DNA of 64,000 bases from Pyricularia pennisetigena (lineage: Eukaryota; Ascomycota; Sordariomycetes; Magnaporthales; Pyriculariaceae): assembly GCF_004337985.1 (NCBI RefSeq), contig NC_043741.1:2235570-2299569 (forward strand), written 5' to 3'. Shown here piece by piece: positions 32,838-44,522 of this stretch. Each line of letters starts with the position of its first letter. The first letter of the stretch is position 1. Under the pieces are notes generated by a model. It saw nothing but the letters and a program-made list of their open reading frames with translations, had not been told where the DNA came from and did not search any database. The position numbers and the translations under genes are program-made.

Positions 32838-34255
32838 GGTAGGGAGCTTGGGCAAAAGGAAAAGTGTATGGAATGGTAAAAAAAAGAGATATATATATAT
32901 TGCGGTCAGTTGTTTATGTTGGTGGGCTCTGTTTGACATCGTACATGTTAAACAAAAAAAAAAAAAAAATGCAACATTATATATAGCATTTGCTCATCGG
33001 TAGCGCAGTGAAAACGTAATTATACACAGAGGACGGTGATATCCGGTTTTCCTTGCTTCGACATGGGGCGGGCGGGTCCAAACCTGGTACCCGCGGAGTG
33101 CCCAGGTCCCAGAGCCTATTTATGCAAGGTTTTATGAGACAAGAGCCAGCTTACAAAAGTGACGAAACGATGGCCTCCACAGAGGCTAAAATCGCTGACA
33201 ATGGAAGAAGTCAATTCGTCCCAAGTCTCGGACTATCTGAAGTGGCGGGATAGGGGATCCACGCTATGGAAAGAGCTTGTTATTGTCGCATGAGGACATT
33301 CGTGTAGTTCTTATTTACACATCCCCGTGCAACAGTTAAGGATTGGCGTGCCTGGAGCGGTGAACCGGCAGGAAACGAAAACGCGGTAACTGGAGCATGG
33401 AATTGTTCAAAGTCTCGTCTACATTCCCATGGATGGAAACCCGGTCGTAAGCCGATTTAGACATGGAAATCAAATCAGACCCACAACCGTGGTTGCCCTG
33501 ATCGGGCCGAGCGGAGCCGGTAAAATAACCATGTTAGAGATTTTTATACCGTGTTTTGCCAGCAACGGTGTGATTTTTTCGAAGGAGGACCAGGATATTG
33601 AGTCATAGCAGCGAGGACATGCAGATATTGATATTGCCTCGTGTTTGGGCTCCCATTATTGATTTGAGGGAGAATAAAATGCCGCAAATTCTGCCGCGCA
33701 TGCGTTTGTACGCGTAGATGACCGACCACGCCGGGCCTTTACACTGCCCGAGGTTGGTTGACATTTTCCTTGTTTTTATGACAAACTATAAACAGAGCCG
33801 TTGAATATTGTCTCAGAATAGACTGATGCAATTGGAAATGATTTGACAAATAACACACAAAGACTAATGCAGCATGAATAGAAAGCTGGCGGTTGCATCA
33901 GCTCCTAGCCCATGTTGCATGATTGCAATGCAACTTGGTATCGCAGACAGCAACAGTAGTCGGCCGATTGATGATAGCGAAACAATGCTTTATTGTTTTA
34001 TTGAACCTTGATATACTAAATACGTTTTTAAACACTAAAATAATCCTTCAATAACAAGGCATGATGGGGCTAATTTGCTTTGGGGAACAATTCCAAAATG
34101 TATATAAAGGCTACTTACTTTTCTCATCCATTAGCCACCAAAAAAAACACACATCTCTCTATTCCTCACAAACAACACGTTTACAGTCCAACAGCATTCT
34201 CCCTTAGGTTAATTTACCCTAGGATTCTTCTTCATTCGATCCCCAAAAGCCAAAA
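32838..34255. other. intergenic region between ABC and family gene
   Basis: Holds the ABC promoter (TATA-like AT run at 32887-32900, poly-A at 32955-32969), the ABC relic, and the upstream region of the plus-strand family gene. No other gene is supported. Confidence 0.5.
33483..33608 (+). pseudogene. decayed ABC transporter nucleotide-binding fragment
   Basis: Plus-strand frame reading VALIGPSGAGKITMLEIF, then SNGVIFSKEDQDIES and a stop. It matches the Walker A region of the neighbouring intact ABC protein ([18 protein letters not shown]...[12 protein letters not shown]). The second Walker A Ser/Thr is Ile, and the frame stops at 33606. Flanks to about 33720 may hold further remnants. There is no start codon, membrane domain or signature motif nearby. 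It is a relic of a second copy in the opposite orientation. Confidence 0.7.
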
Positions 34256-35050
34256 ATGCTTGCCGTCCAGACCTACCGCCCCGAAGTATATTCGGCCCTA
34301 CCCGACCTCTGCGATGCCGCCAGCAAATTCAAAGCACTCAACGGGGCTGCCGCCGTTGAAAAGAGTTTCAAGGACCTATTTCGCCGCCACGGGATGGAAA
34401 AGAAGTTCGGCCTTACTATGGCCCATCGCCATTTTGACATGGCTAAAAACGAACGGCTGGTTGAATATGGCACCACTTCTACGCCGTGGGTAATGGACAA
34501 TGACAGTGATTCTGTCAAGCCCCATTGTTGGGTTTTGGGGGCTGATGGCGTCACCCCCTACGAATTCCGTTACGACCCCAGCGGCAAGGAAGAGGAGCTC
34601 AAGATTGATTTTAACGACGCCAAAATTCAAGCCTTTGCCAGAGAGTTTGTGGACCTCGTCGATAGCATTGGTGGCACCGGCCTTTTTGGACTTTGCACGC
34701 ACCCTGGTGGCGATTTCGAAGGTCGCCTTGAAATTACCCAAGGCCGTGCCAACATTAATATTCCCCTTTCTGAGGTACAGTCTAAATGTTATATTTTTGA
34801 TCTGAGACTACCAAACTTACCATGTGAATTGCAATTCAGGTCCCTGAATTCATGAAACCTAATGTGACCGACGCGGCCTGGTTTTTTCACAAAGACGAGG
34901 GCCCTTGTGGCTGCTTTTGCTATACCACGGACGACGGCAAACACGGTGGCCATGCCAGTTAGTAAAGCTTGTCACAGTGAATATTTATAAGTACAGTTTC
35001 AAAAAAAAGTGCTAATTATCTGTTTTGCAGCCAACTCGCCCCGCCGGTAA
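34256..35050 (+). CDS. uncharacterised fungal family protein (HRHFDM...STPW motif), three exons
   Basis: Exon 1 is 34256-34774, exon 2 34840-34957 and exon 3 35031-35050. The introns are 65 bp (GTACAG...ATTCAG, phase 0) and 73 bp (GTTAGT...TTGCAG with a GCTAAT branch site, phase 1), giving 218 residues. Reading through the second donor would instead stop at 34962 with almost the same protein. The motifs AASKFKALNGAAAVEKSF, FRRHGMEKKFGL, MAHRHFDMAKNERLVEYGTT, STPWV and PYEFRYDP match a multi-copy family I have seen in plant-associated Sordariomycetes, without known function. The C terminus has CGCFC followed by a His/Gly-rich tail, a possible metal site. No signal peptide, so a cytosolic protein is likely. 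Confidence 0.75.
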
Positions 35051-35392
35051 AATCAGTATGTTGCTTAATGAACTCGCAAGCAACCAGACGAGAACAAACG
35101 GAATGGGAATTCGAATTAGACCACGGGGGCGCATTAATCGAGAATAATATTTTAAACGCTTCATTTACAAAAGGAAATACTACACTCCGTAAAACATGTT
35201 GCCATGAATCTTTTAGATGTTCCCTGTACATGAACCCTGACAATACATAATCCCGACTTTGCCTTTTGTCCCGTTACATGCTGCCCCAAGTAAAAACCAA
35301 GACCCGCCAAATCAAATCCGTGCTCCGCCGCTGCCAAAAAAAAAAAAAAAATCCCATCAATAATAAATAAAAAAGTGACAAAACCCCTGAGC

Positions 35393-36852
35393 CTACTCAT
35401 CCTTGGCACTAGGTGTCCGGCTCGAACTCCTCGAGCTCTTGAGCTCGCTCTTCTTGACGACCTGCATCCTGCCCCTGTCCTGCGAGGTCCTGACGAAGAA
35501 AAAGTCGGCCTTGGTCTTGACCGTCTTTGTGCTCTTGACGGCCGCGGCCGCCGACGCCGCGGCCGTGGTCGGCACCGTCTTCTTGTTCTTGGACGCCTCG
35601 ACCTTGGCCTTGAGCTGCGCCACGTGCAGCGACAGCCTCGCCGCCTCGGCCGCCGCCGCCGCCCGCGCCTCCTCGATCTCGCCCCGCTCCGCCTCCACCG
35701 CCGCCTTGTCCGCCTCGAGCGCCGCCTTCTCCGTCGCGAACGTCGTCACCATGTCGTTGGCCTCGGCCGTGCGGCTCTCCACCTCGGCCTGCAGCGCCGC
35801 GACCCTGCTCGCCAGCTCGTCTTTTTCCTTGCTCGCCGCCGCGTAGTAGTCCTCGGGCGTCTTGCCTTGCACTTCTTTGAGCTCGGCCTGCGCTTTGGCC
35901 GTCTCCGCCTCGGCCGCGCTGAGCTTCTCGTTGAGCCTGGCCATCTCGGCTTCTCTCTCGGACGCCGCGGCCGCCGCCGCTGTTGCTGCCGCTTCTTTTT
36001 CTGCCGCCGCCGTGGCCATGGCTGTCGCGGCCGCCGTCTCGGCTGCTGCTAGCTTCTCCTGCAGGTCCGAGATCTCCTTTGTCTTTTCTTCGGTTGTCGT
36101 TGCGAGCTTGGTCTCGAGGGTGGCGAGGCTGGACTGCGATGCCGCCAGTGTCGCCTCTGCTTCGGCCAGCTTGGCGGTCACGTCGACCAGCTCCCGGTCC
36201 CTGCTGGCACCAGCCGAGGTGAGCTGCTCTACTTGCTTCTTGAGCTCGTCGTTGCTCGCCTTGACGTCTTCGCCGTCCTTCTTCAGCTGCTCGATGCAGT
36301 CCTCCTTGTCCTTGACGACGCCCTCCAGCTCGGCGACCTTTGCCTGCGCCGTGTCCAGATGCGCGCGCAGGCCGAGCGCCTTGGCCTCGAGCTCGGCCTT
36401 GTCCTTCTCGAGAGCGTCGGCGGCGGCGCGGGCGTTGACCAGCTCCTCCTTGAGGGCGAGCATGTCGGCGTGGGCCCTCTCGCGATCCTCGTCGAGCATC
36501 CTCGACCTCTCGGACAGGACGGCGACCTCGGCGGCCGACGACTCGAGCGCGACGGCCAGCCTGTCGCGCTCGGTCGACAGGTCCTCGATGACCATGGCCT
36601 TGGTCTTGACCTCGCTCTCGAAGCCCTCGACCTTGATGCGCAGCACGTCGCGCACCAGCTCGCACGCCGCCAGCTTGGCGATGGTCACCTCCTCGGACTG
36701 CGACCGCGCCGCCCGTACCGTGCGCACCTCGGCCTCGAGCGTCTGGCACTGCTCCGCCAGCGTCGCCATGCCGCTCTTGTTCTCGTCGCGCTCCGCCTCG
36801 GCCGCCGCGAGCGCCGCCCGGAGCGACGCCACCTGCGCCGCCTGCGCGTCTA

Positions 36853-36896
<44 letters not shown>

Positions 36897-38317
36897 TGGA
36901 CCGTGGCCTCGGCCGCGGCCGGATGCTTGACCATGGGCATGGGGTGCGGGGGCGGCACCGGGATGGTGGCAACCGCCGGCTGGAGGAACGGCGGGATCAC
37001 GTCCAGGGTGGGCATCTGCGGGAGGTGGGTCATGGGCGGCACGACGGGGGCCATGGCGGTCATCGACAGCGGCCTGGGGGACGGCTGGAACGGCCTGGCC
37101 TGGGCGTTGAGCTGGGGAGAGGCGGGGGTGGACTCGCTGCGGCCCGGCGACAGGCGGCTCATGGGCGGCGGCACGGGAGGCTGTCTGGAGGGCGGAGGCG
37201 GCGGCGGCGGCGGCGGCCCCGGGGTGGCCGGGGCTGAGACGGGGGCCTGGCGCTCCTTCTGCTTGGCGGCCACGCTGGCGATCTGGCGCTGCACCTGCTG
37301 CTGCTGGCGGGCGTTGTCCTCGGCCTCGGCCTGCATGCGCTTCTCCAGCCCGGCGATCTTGTCGCGGAGGTCCGCCTCGATCCGCTCCCGGCGGCGCTTC
37401 TCCTCCTCGCGCTTGCGGACCTCCTCCTCCGTCTCCCGCGCCGGGTGCACCTCGATGGTCAGCGTGCGCCCGGGAGGCTTGGTGGCGGCCGGGGCGGTGC
37501 TGACCGAGTGCGCCGAGGTCGGGGGTGCCTGGCGGATGCTGCTGCTGCTGCTCTGGACGACGACGGGCATGGTGGTGGTCGACCTCTTGTGCACCTTGGG
37601 ACTCCCGACGGTGGCGTCGGACATGACGGTGGTAGCGTGCGTGTCGTCGGACAGCTCGGAGTCGGTGTAGTCGGTCTCGGACTCGAACGAGTCGTGGCGG
37701 GCGAGTGGCTCCCGACGCATGAGCGCGTTGGCGTTGGTCACCTGCGGGAGGAACCTCTCGGCCCAGGCGTCCGTCGGCATGGAGCGGCGCTTGGCCTGGG
37801 TCGTGGTCGATGGCTCCTTGAAGGACAGCCTACGCGGGCGGACGGGCCGCCGAGACGACTCCTGCGAGTCGGACAGCGAGGCGAACGACGGCCCGGTGGT
37901 CGTCGAGTCCGCCGGGAGAGGAGGCGTCTTCATGGCCGACCTGAGCGACCGTCGCTCGGTCCTCTGCCTCAAGAAGTCGGTAGTGCTGTCGCTGACCGAG
38001 CCGGTTGAGTGGTGGTGGTGGCTGCTGGTGGTGGTGGTGGTGGTAGGGAATGTCACCTTTGGCCGACGGCTGCGGCCGGTCCTGGCGACGCGAGACGAGC
38101 TCAGGTGAGATCCGGAGCCGATGGTGGGCGCATTGGAGGACAGCGATACCTGGGACGCGGTCTCGTCTAGGCTCCCGCTCCGCCGACGCGAGGGGTGTGC
38201 AGGCCTGGCGGGCACCATACCCCCGGCGCCGGATAGTCTGTTCCGCAGCCTGTCGGAGCGGTCCCTCTCTTGTTCCCTGTCCATGTTGGTGGCTGCCAGG
38301 TTTGAAGATGCTATCAT
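35393..38317 (-). CDS. long coiled-coil protein with Pro-rich and poly-Gln segments
   Basis: A single frame of 974 residues. The first Met gives MIASSNLAATNMDREQ; the internal ATG at 38284 (MDREQERDR) is equally possible. Layout: Ser/Arg-rich disordered region (1-300), a first coiled coil (EEEVRKREEEKRRRERIEAD, about 300-350), a Pro-rich linker (PPPPPPPPSRQPPVPPP), a poly-Gln run of about 15 (near 480), then almost continuous heptads to about 900 (LDEDRERAHADMLALKEELV; AELEGVVKDKEDCIEQLKKD). The tail is basic (RTSQDRGRMQVVKKSELKSS). It has no motor, kinase or membrane domain. It could be a cytoskeletal, septal or polarity scaffold; that is a guess from architecture. Antisense frames of 400-600 codons here are artefacts of GC-rich, Ala/Glu-biased codons. 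Confidence 0.85.
36854..36898 (-). repeat. CAG trinucleotide repeat encoding poly-Gln
   Basis: About 15 CTG units on plus (CAG on the coding strand), broken once by TTG. It encodes the poly-Gln run in the coiled-coil protein and is likely variable in length between strains. Confidence 0.95.
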
Positions 38318-40936
38318 TTGGTGGATTTTGTTTCTTTTTTTGTTTCTTTTTTTTTTTTTGGGAGGGGTTTTGGATGTATTATGTTATGTGTATCCCAAAG
38401 TATTTCTCTGTTCTTGTCAAGGCAGTTTTTTTTTTTTTTTTTTTGCTTGTTCAGTTTTCAGTCTTCAGTCAACAGTGTTTACTACTAGATCATGTGTCGC
38501 TTCCAAGGCGTGAAAATCGTCGGTGAATGAAGCACGGTCGTCCGGCTTTCCATGGATGAATAGAAGAAAAAGCAATTTTCGTTTGTTCTAGCATTTTACA
38601 GTAAAAGGTTGTTTGTCGGATGTCCTTGGGATAAAATCAGGAGAAGGAAGAAGGGCACACGACATCGACGCCCGACGGGCTTTGTTGTTAATATATGTGC
38701 ATTAAAAGGACGACAAATGCGGGAAGTGGCTTTTTTTCCCTTTTTCGGCTTTGGCCATGTCCAGAAATCCGGGACTGACTCATAAACAGGCCTTGTTTGG
38801 TACAATACTTTAGGGCATGAAGCTCGACCCGCTGGTGCTAGGCCACGCTTCCAGGGGTTGGTCGGAGCAGCCAGTCACACGTCACCAACGGGGTCGATCG
38901 CCCGAGCCCAACTGCGACCGTTGATACCCAACCCAATTCACGAGTCTATGATAGGTTCGTTATTTGTTTCTTGTATGCATTATTATTTCCTTTGTCGCAT
39001 GTATGGGCAAACCGTCAATTTACGCAAACTATGCATCGCGGTGGCTGGGGCTGTTGTTATTATTATTGCTATTATTGTAATCATTTATTTTTTTTTTCTC
39101 TCTCTCTGTCTCTCTCTTTACCACGTATTAGCAAACAAAGTAACCACCGTCCCAAGTTTCGATGCCCAACACAGCCAGGGTTTGTCGGAACAAATGGACA
39201 GATGGGATGAAAGCATGCCACGTTTTTGGCCGTCGTCTGTCTCATCTTGTCCCATGGGGAAATACAATGCCTCCTTTTAATTCCAGCTCCTTGCCCAATC
39301 TGGCTCGCAACAGTCCATTCCGGCACCCCAAAGCCGGATGACGGGTGCATCTTGTCGGATCGACGCATAGCACCGCTGTAACCTAAACACTGCATTTTCC
39401 GACTGCCCAAAGCCCGATGCTCTAATTCGCAATTCTCTTGTAATTTATCACATCTGACCATTGTGTGCCAAATAATACTCAATCAATCAATTAAAAAAAA
39501 AAAAACCCCTACGTCATGTGTACCTCCCCTTGTCCAGCCACCCACCCCCCCGACCCCCAGGACATGCACGACCAACCGGTTCACCGCTGCCGTCGTATGC
39601 ACTATGCACGCTTTACCCGCCCGGCTGCACACTGACAGGGCCAAGATTCCACGTGTACCACTCAACAAGCCATGGGTAATTTTTAGTCAAACACAAACAT
39701 TTGTCGAATTGTCTAGATAAAATCAGAAGAAAAAAAAATAAAAAAAAATAAAAAAAACATGCCAGCGCAAGCTGACGACGCTCATCACAACTGACAACTG
39801 TCGTCTTTGAAAGTACCACGTACAAACGATGCAGCGACCGGTATTACGCATTAGCGATATTGTCCCCCGACGTTCGTATTCTGCATGACCAACCAGCAAA
39901 TTCGAGATGCGTAGACAGGCAGGCTATCTGATTAGATCTCTGCCCTTCTTCCGTGATCCACTTTGGTAGACTGGGGATGAATGTTTGCAAGTGGATCCGA
40001 CACTATTTACTTCGTACTACTTACTTGCTGTAGTACTCACGCCGTCAACAGCCTGTACAGGAGATAAACAGTTGTCTTTGAGAGGTGACACATTTACAGT
40101 CAAGAAAGCACAGCGAATTTCTCCCTGCAGGTTAGCTGTGATGTGAACAAGGGGGGGTGACAAAAAAGCACAGTCTTTGAACAGCCCAGTGTTAAAAAAC
40201 CATTCAAGTCAAACAAAAAGAAATTGAATCAAAAACAAAAAGAAATCTGGTAATAACAAAGAAAAGTATATTTCTTCGCTGGCTGTCGTCCAAAGCAACC
40301 CAGGTTCGTATTCAACAAAAACCCGGTAGGGTAGGCAACCAATGCGCCGACGCTGACTTGTCGTTCATCAAGCCGACATTGCATGCGTCCACGTAGCGCA
40401 TCCGGACTTTGGTACATTCTTTGCTATCCAGTGCTTCATGCTGCGAGCTTACTTGCTGACTGTACACGGATCTGGGTCACTTCGAGTACTTGATGGTCGG
40501 GCTGCTGTGCCACCCCTTCTTTTTTTTTCTTTTTTTTTTTCTTTCTGTCTGACGTACTCGACGTATTGTTGGCCGGATTTTAGGACATATGCATGAAGTG
40601 ATTAGGAGCCACAAATCTCTACCAGAATCCAATGTTTCTTTCTGGAGCTGTACCCCTGTTAAAAGAATAAAAAATAAAAAAGAACATGGACTGTTATTGC
40701 TGTATCTACTCTATGTTATTATATATCTGCTTCTCACCCCTGGATTCCCATATCTCTGGATTCTGCAGCCTTCCCAAAACAAAATCAGCCAAAACTCTCC
40801 CAGATTTGGCCGAAAGTCCTCTAGTAAACGCCAACTGGCAAGCTATAAAATCCAAACCATTGTCTCGCCTTTCCTGTTTTTTTGCTCCTCTATCCGCAAT
40901 CGCCGTGAAGCAGCTCCTCTGTCTCAGCTTATCGAA
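38318..40936. other. intergenic, no gene seen
   Basis: 2.6 kb with several T or A homopolymers (38330-38360, 38426-38444, 39729-39757). Candidate frames are short and lack motifs. It marks the change from the coiled-coil gene to the secreted-protein island. Confidence 0.55.
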
Positions 40937-41926
40937 TCAAGAACGCCTCGAGGGCGGTGGATATGATGACCTCATCTGGGGCATTCCTGGAATAGGGTTC
41001 CAGGGAGGGAAGAAGCGATCCGAGACCATTCCGCCGGGTCCCTGGACGAATCCAATCTCCTCCGTGAAGGGGCGGTAGAACGCCGGGGGCCCTGTGCGGT
41101 GCTGGCCAGAGGATGGGTTACCCGCCCGGGCCGGTTGCGGGGCACTATGAGACGGGGTGCTGTGGCCTGAAGTCCGTCCAGACGCGCGGCTGGAAGAAGG
41201 GTCTTGGAACGGGACGGGCGCAGGAGCCCGGTGAGACGCGGTGTTGTAGCCCGAGGCATGTCCGGGTGGTGCGCGGCTGGAAGAAGGGACGTCTGCCCGA
41301 GGCGGTTCGGGGGCCCAGTTGGAGGGAGAGGCATGAGCCTGGGCTTGCCCATAGGCGCTCCAAGCAGCCTGAGGTTGCGACGCCGCTCCGCTCGACCCCT
41401 GTTTCCATCCCTGCGTCCTCTTCTTCTTTTCGTAATCCTTCTTTGAAGTATAGGACCTGAGCTTGGGGAAGGGACGGATCGTGTCCCACCCTGTGATGCT
41501 CTCCCAAGAGATTTGTTTGGCCCCGTACATATGCTCCCAGGGTTCCCATGTATAGGAATAGTACTGGCTGTCTTGTTTGGTGACGTCCATGAAGGTGTTT
41601 TCTACTCCTTTCGTGTTGAGGTGGTAGATGTAATACGTTTTGGTCCCCGACTTTTTGCCTCTTCCGGCTTCATTAGCCATCTCGGCCTCCTTGGCCATCT
41701 CGGCCTTCTTGGCCCCCTCGCTGTATGCCACTTCAAGATCGGCATATCCCACTACATAAACCTCCCTTCCCTTGACTTGAAAGCCGTTGGACTGGTCAAC
41801 CTCTTCGGGAGTCATGAGAGTAGGTACATAAAGCTTGTTCTTGTAAATAGAGTTGGGTGGCACTGCTAAAACAGTGCCCGCCAGCGATAAAAGATTAAAG
41901 CCCAAGACAAAAAATGAGAAAAACAT
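40937..41926 (-). CDS. secreted protein with enterotoxin-A/ADP-ribosyltransferase-like N-terminal domain
   Basis: A single exon of 329 residues from the ATG at 41926, chosen because it starts a signal peptide (MFFSFFVLGFNLLSLAGTVLA). A TATATAAT lies on the minus strand at 42038-42031, about 105 bp upstream. The domain of about 120 residues after the signal resembles fungal relatives of the heat-labile enterotoxin A chain: LMTPEEVDQSNGF near its start, YYIYHLNTKGVENTFMDV in the middle and QISWESITGW at its end. The catalytic Arg, the Ser-Thr-Ser strand and the catalytic Glu are not evident, so activity is doubtful. The region is interrupted by an AKKAEMAKEAEMANEA repeat. The C-terminal half is Pro/Ser/His-rich and disordered, with repeats of the type SSSRA.PGHASGYNTASHRAP. 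Effector role is inference. Confidence 0.62.
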   Translation of the reverse strand: MFFSFFVLGFNLLSLAGTVLAVPPNSIYKNKLYVPTLMTPEEVDQSNGFQVKGREVYVVGYADLEVAYSEGAKKAEMAKEAEMANEAGRGKKSGTKTYYIYHLNTKGVENTFMDVTKQDSQYYSYTWEPWEHMYGAKQISWESITGWDTIRPFPKLRSYTSKKDYEKKKRTQGWKQGSSGAASQPQAAWSAYGQAQAHASPSNWAPEPPRADVPSSSRAPPGHASGYNTASHRAPAPVPFQDPSSSRASGRTSGHSTPSHSAPQPARAGNPSSGQHRTGPPAFYRPFTEEIGFVQGPGGMVSDRFFPPWNPIPGMPQMRSSYPPPSRRS

Positions 41927-43832
41927 GGTGACGTTTAGAGAGTGGCAATGCCTAAAGGCCGATGCGATCCCATAGAAGCAGAGGGGGTGAATGAAACAAC
42001 AGAAAAACAACTGCTGCAGAGGATGGAGCAATTATATACCCTTGAGCGCTAGGTAGCATGGTATATTTATATCGCCCCTCGAGGTCGCATCATCCACGGC
42101 GTGACTCGATGACTTAAATCAGTCCACTGGTACCTGATTTATCCCCCGAGTCGAGCATGAAGGAATCTAAAGGGGCAGCGAGTAAAACTGGGCTCGGCCT
42201 TTTCGACCATTGAAGGACATTGAATATCGTGAAATTTAATCTTCAGATACACCCACTACTGCTGGGTAGATGGTGGTAAGGCAAAATCATGGCACAACAA
42301 AGTTCCCCTTGGATATAATTTGTAGCCTCATTGGTTTCGTAAATTTACGCATAATCGGATCTGTATCTTGTTTCTCCTGCTACATTTATAGATCCACGGA
42401 AGAGCCGGCATAGGTAGATCATTGTATGCAAGACAGGGTAGGTAGGTACGTAGCCGGTTGGCTATGCCCAGGGATGGGCGAACCTGAATCTAATTTACCC
42501 CTCTCGACTCGCGCGCTTAGACGACTCATGGCCCGGTGCAATTTGCGAGAGATGCGTACTATTTATAGGCTATATCCCCCCCACCACATCTCGGACAAAT
42601 CATGCTCGTTATTGAAACTTTTCTCCTCAGGCTCTGTCTATGGTTCTGGAACGTGGACATAGGCAAACGCATCGGTTCGTCATCTGGCGAGACATCCAGC
42701 CCTTTAAATCGAGCAAGCTCGAAGCTAACACGGCCGGGGCGTCGGCGGCAGCGGTGTCCCCAGGACGGCGCTGCCATCGCTGCAAGGGCGGACCCAAAGA
42801 CGAAGGTGACAACTGTTGAGAAACTGCATTATTTTGATAGGTCTAGTCTTCTCCAGAGAGCACCAGGTTATGATGAGACCGGAGATATGTTTGTTTTGGT
42901 TTGTAGTGATTATCCTCTGTCTAGTATGTACGAAGCTGATCAGGGTGCAAAAGAATGTAGATTCTCAAGCTAGGACTGTAGCAATGTCCCAGGATTGTTA
43001 GTGGAGGAGACGATAAAATTTATTGGTTACTCTTGCGCTCAGCTCTGTACTTGTCGTGGTGTGACTGATCACCGAGGAGTCAGATATACAAATCTTAAGT
43101 GAACATTGAACGCGACAGCATAAAACATGTCGGCGGTAATGTCGGGAGTTTCAAGACAGACAAGGAGCTTCGAATCTGATTGTAGTTTGCATAATTTACC
43201 AGTATGAAACTCTGAAGCCTTGAATCACCATTTTAATTGAAGTGTATGCAGGTTCCACAGAGAATGGTCGCCCGTTCAGGCGGCACTTTGCTCCAAGCGC
43301 CAAGCTCAGGCCCGACGTGGCTTCATTGCAATTCCTAAATCCACAACCCATATCAAGGCACCAACAAACGCTTAAATTGTGAATAGAACTCATGTGGTCG
43401 CTGCGGTCTGCGGCATTAAATTGGTGAATATATTTCATGCAGTCGCACAAACGAAAAGTAAGCACATTACTCGGTCAATAACTCGTGGTAACCTGTTATA
43501 ATCCTGAGCTAATTCTTTGCATAGACAACTTTACTAGCCTGCTATGTAACCGCGATATATCCAAGTTAATATCAACCCATAGCACTTGTATAATATTCTC
43601 GCGTATAAAGCTTTAATCATAGCTTATATTTATACAAGCTAACATCAGGATCCCTGAGATATAGTTTCCTATTACCAATCCCTTAGTGCGGCAACCATTT
43701 GACGTTATTGCGCACACGCTTCTGTAGAAAAGGTCGAAGCCTTTTTATGAACACACGGGTAAATGTCATACAATTCCAGTGTTGGGTAGAATATTTCCGG
43801 CCTTCTAGAGAATTGGCTAGTTTGTTGTTATA
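41927..43832. other. AT-leaning intergenic, no confident gene
   Basis: Contains one GC-richer stretch (about 42615-42830) with a plus frame ending CHRCKGGPKDEGDNC, which I could not build into a gene. The rest looks like non-coding, AT-rich sequence. Confidence 0.5.
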
Positions 43833-44522
43833 TCAAGTTAGATAAGTGAAATGTTTATTTTTTTCTGTGGTTTTGAGAACCTTTTGTTCGCAACTCTTTT
43901 CAAAAAGAAAGTTAGACTTACCTTTATTTACAAGAATTTCGGAAAACGGCGACGTGATTCGATTGTCACCAATCACTCCCACGAAAGTCCAGGCCACTCC
44001 GGGTATGTTTCGCATATTCTGAATAACCACTTTTGTGTCGTAACCATTGCCATTGTTCACATTTCTCCAATCTGCGTCTGCAAACCAGAGCCCATATTCG
44101 GCCCATTCACTCCCTCTGCCGATGACAACGTCGGTATGACTGCCTCCAGCCTCCTGAATGATTCGCTTCAAATCAGCGTGATCGTGGCCTTTGTCGTTCT
44201 TGTAGTGTTTTTCATCCCGAATGACTCTGTTGAGGCGTATCCAAACCTGCAGTTTATTTTGATCGATGCCAGCTGGTGGACTTGGAGGGATGCTTGGTAA
44301 TATGGGTCCGTTTTCCGGCGGCGGAGCTTTAGACACGTGTCGATTTCCGGATATAACTGCCTCACTACCAGGGCGTACAGAATATCCAAGCGCTTCCCGT
44401 GGTATAGTTGCGTCGTTATGGATTTTGGTGTGAGCTCCCAAATTTGATTCCAAGTTAACGGGCCGGCTTATGACGCTGCCTGTTACCGCAGTACAGGCAG
44501 CAATGAAAAAGAAAAAATTCAT
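43833..44522 (-). CDS. predicted secreted protein, unknown family
   Basis: The ATG at 44522 starts a signal peptide (MNFFFFIAACTAVTGSVIS). The mature part has a Pro-rich segment (KAPPPENGPILPSIPPSPP), then a globular domain of about 110 residues with alternating hydrophobics: LQVWIRLNRVIRDEKHY, DLKRIIQEAGGSHTDVVIG, WAEYGLWFADADWRNV and VAWTFVGVIGDNRITSPFSE. It has no Cys in that domain. A good donor (GTAAGT at 43921-43916) and acceptor (CCACAG ending at 43865) bound a 57-bp putative intron whose removal keeps frame, so the protein is 229 residues unspliced or 210 spliced, with the same C terminus. I do not recognise the fold. The position between other secreted proteins suggests a candidate effector. 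Confidence 0.6.
   Translation of the reverse strand: MNFFFFIAACTAVTGSVISRPVNLESNLGAHTKIHNDATIPREALGYSVRPGSEAVISGNRHVSKAPPPENGPILPSIPPSPPAGIDQNKLQVWIRLNRVIRDEKHYKNDKGHDHADLKRIIQEAGGSHTDVVIGRGSEWAEYGLWFADADWRNVNNGNGYDTKVVIQNMRNIPGVAWTFVGVIGDNRITSPFSEILVNKGKSNFLFEKSCEQKVLKTTEKNKHFTYLT

Noticed and set aside
35375..37670. Plus-strand frames of 225-602 codons and a second minus frame of 446 codons
   Set aside because: Shadows of the GC-rich coiled-coil gene; the sense frame has heptads, poly-Gln and a consistent start and stop.
42602..42973. Plus frames in a GC-richer patch, one ending CHRCKGGPKDEGDNC
   Set aside because: It could not be joined to a start or other exons and has no recognised family; left as possible relic only.
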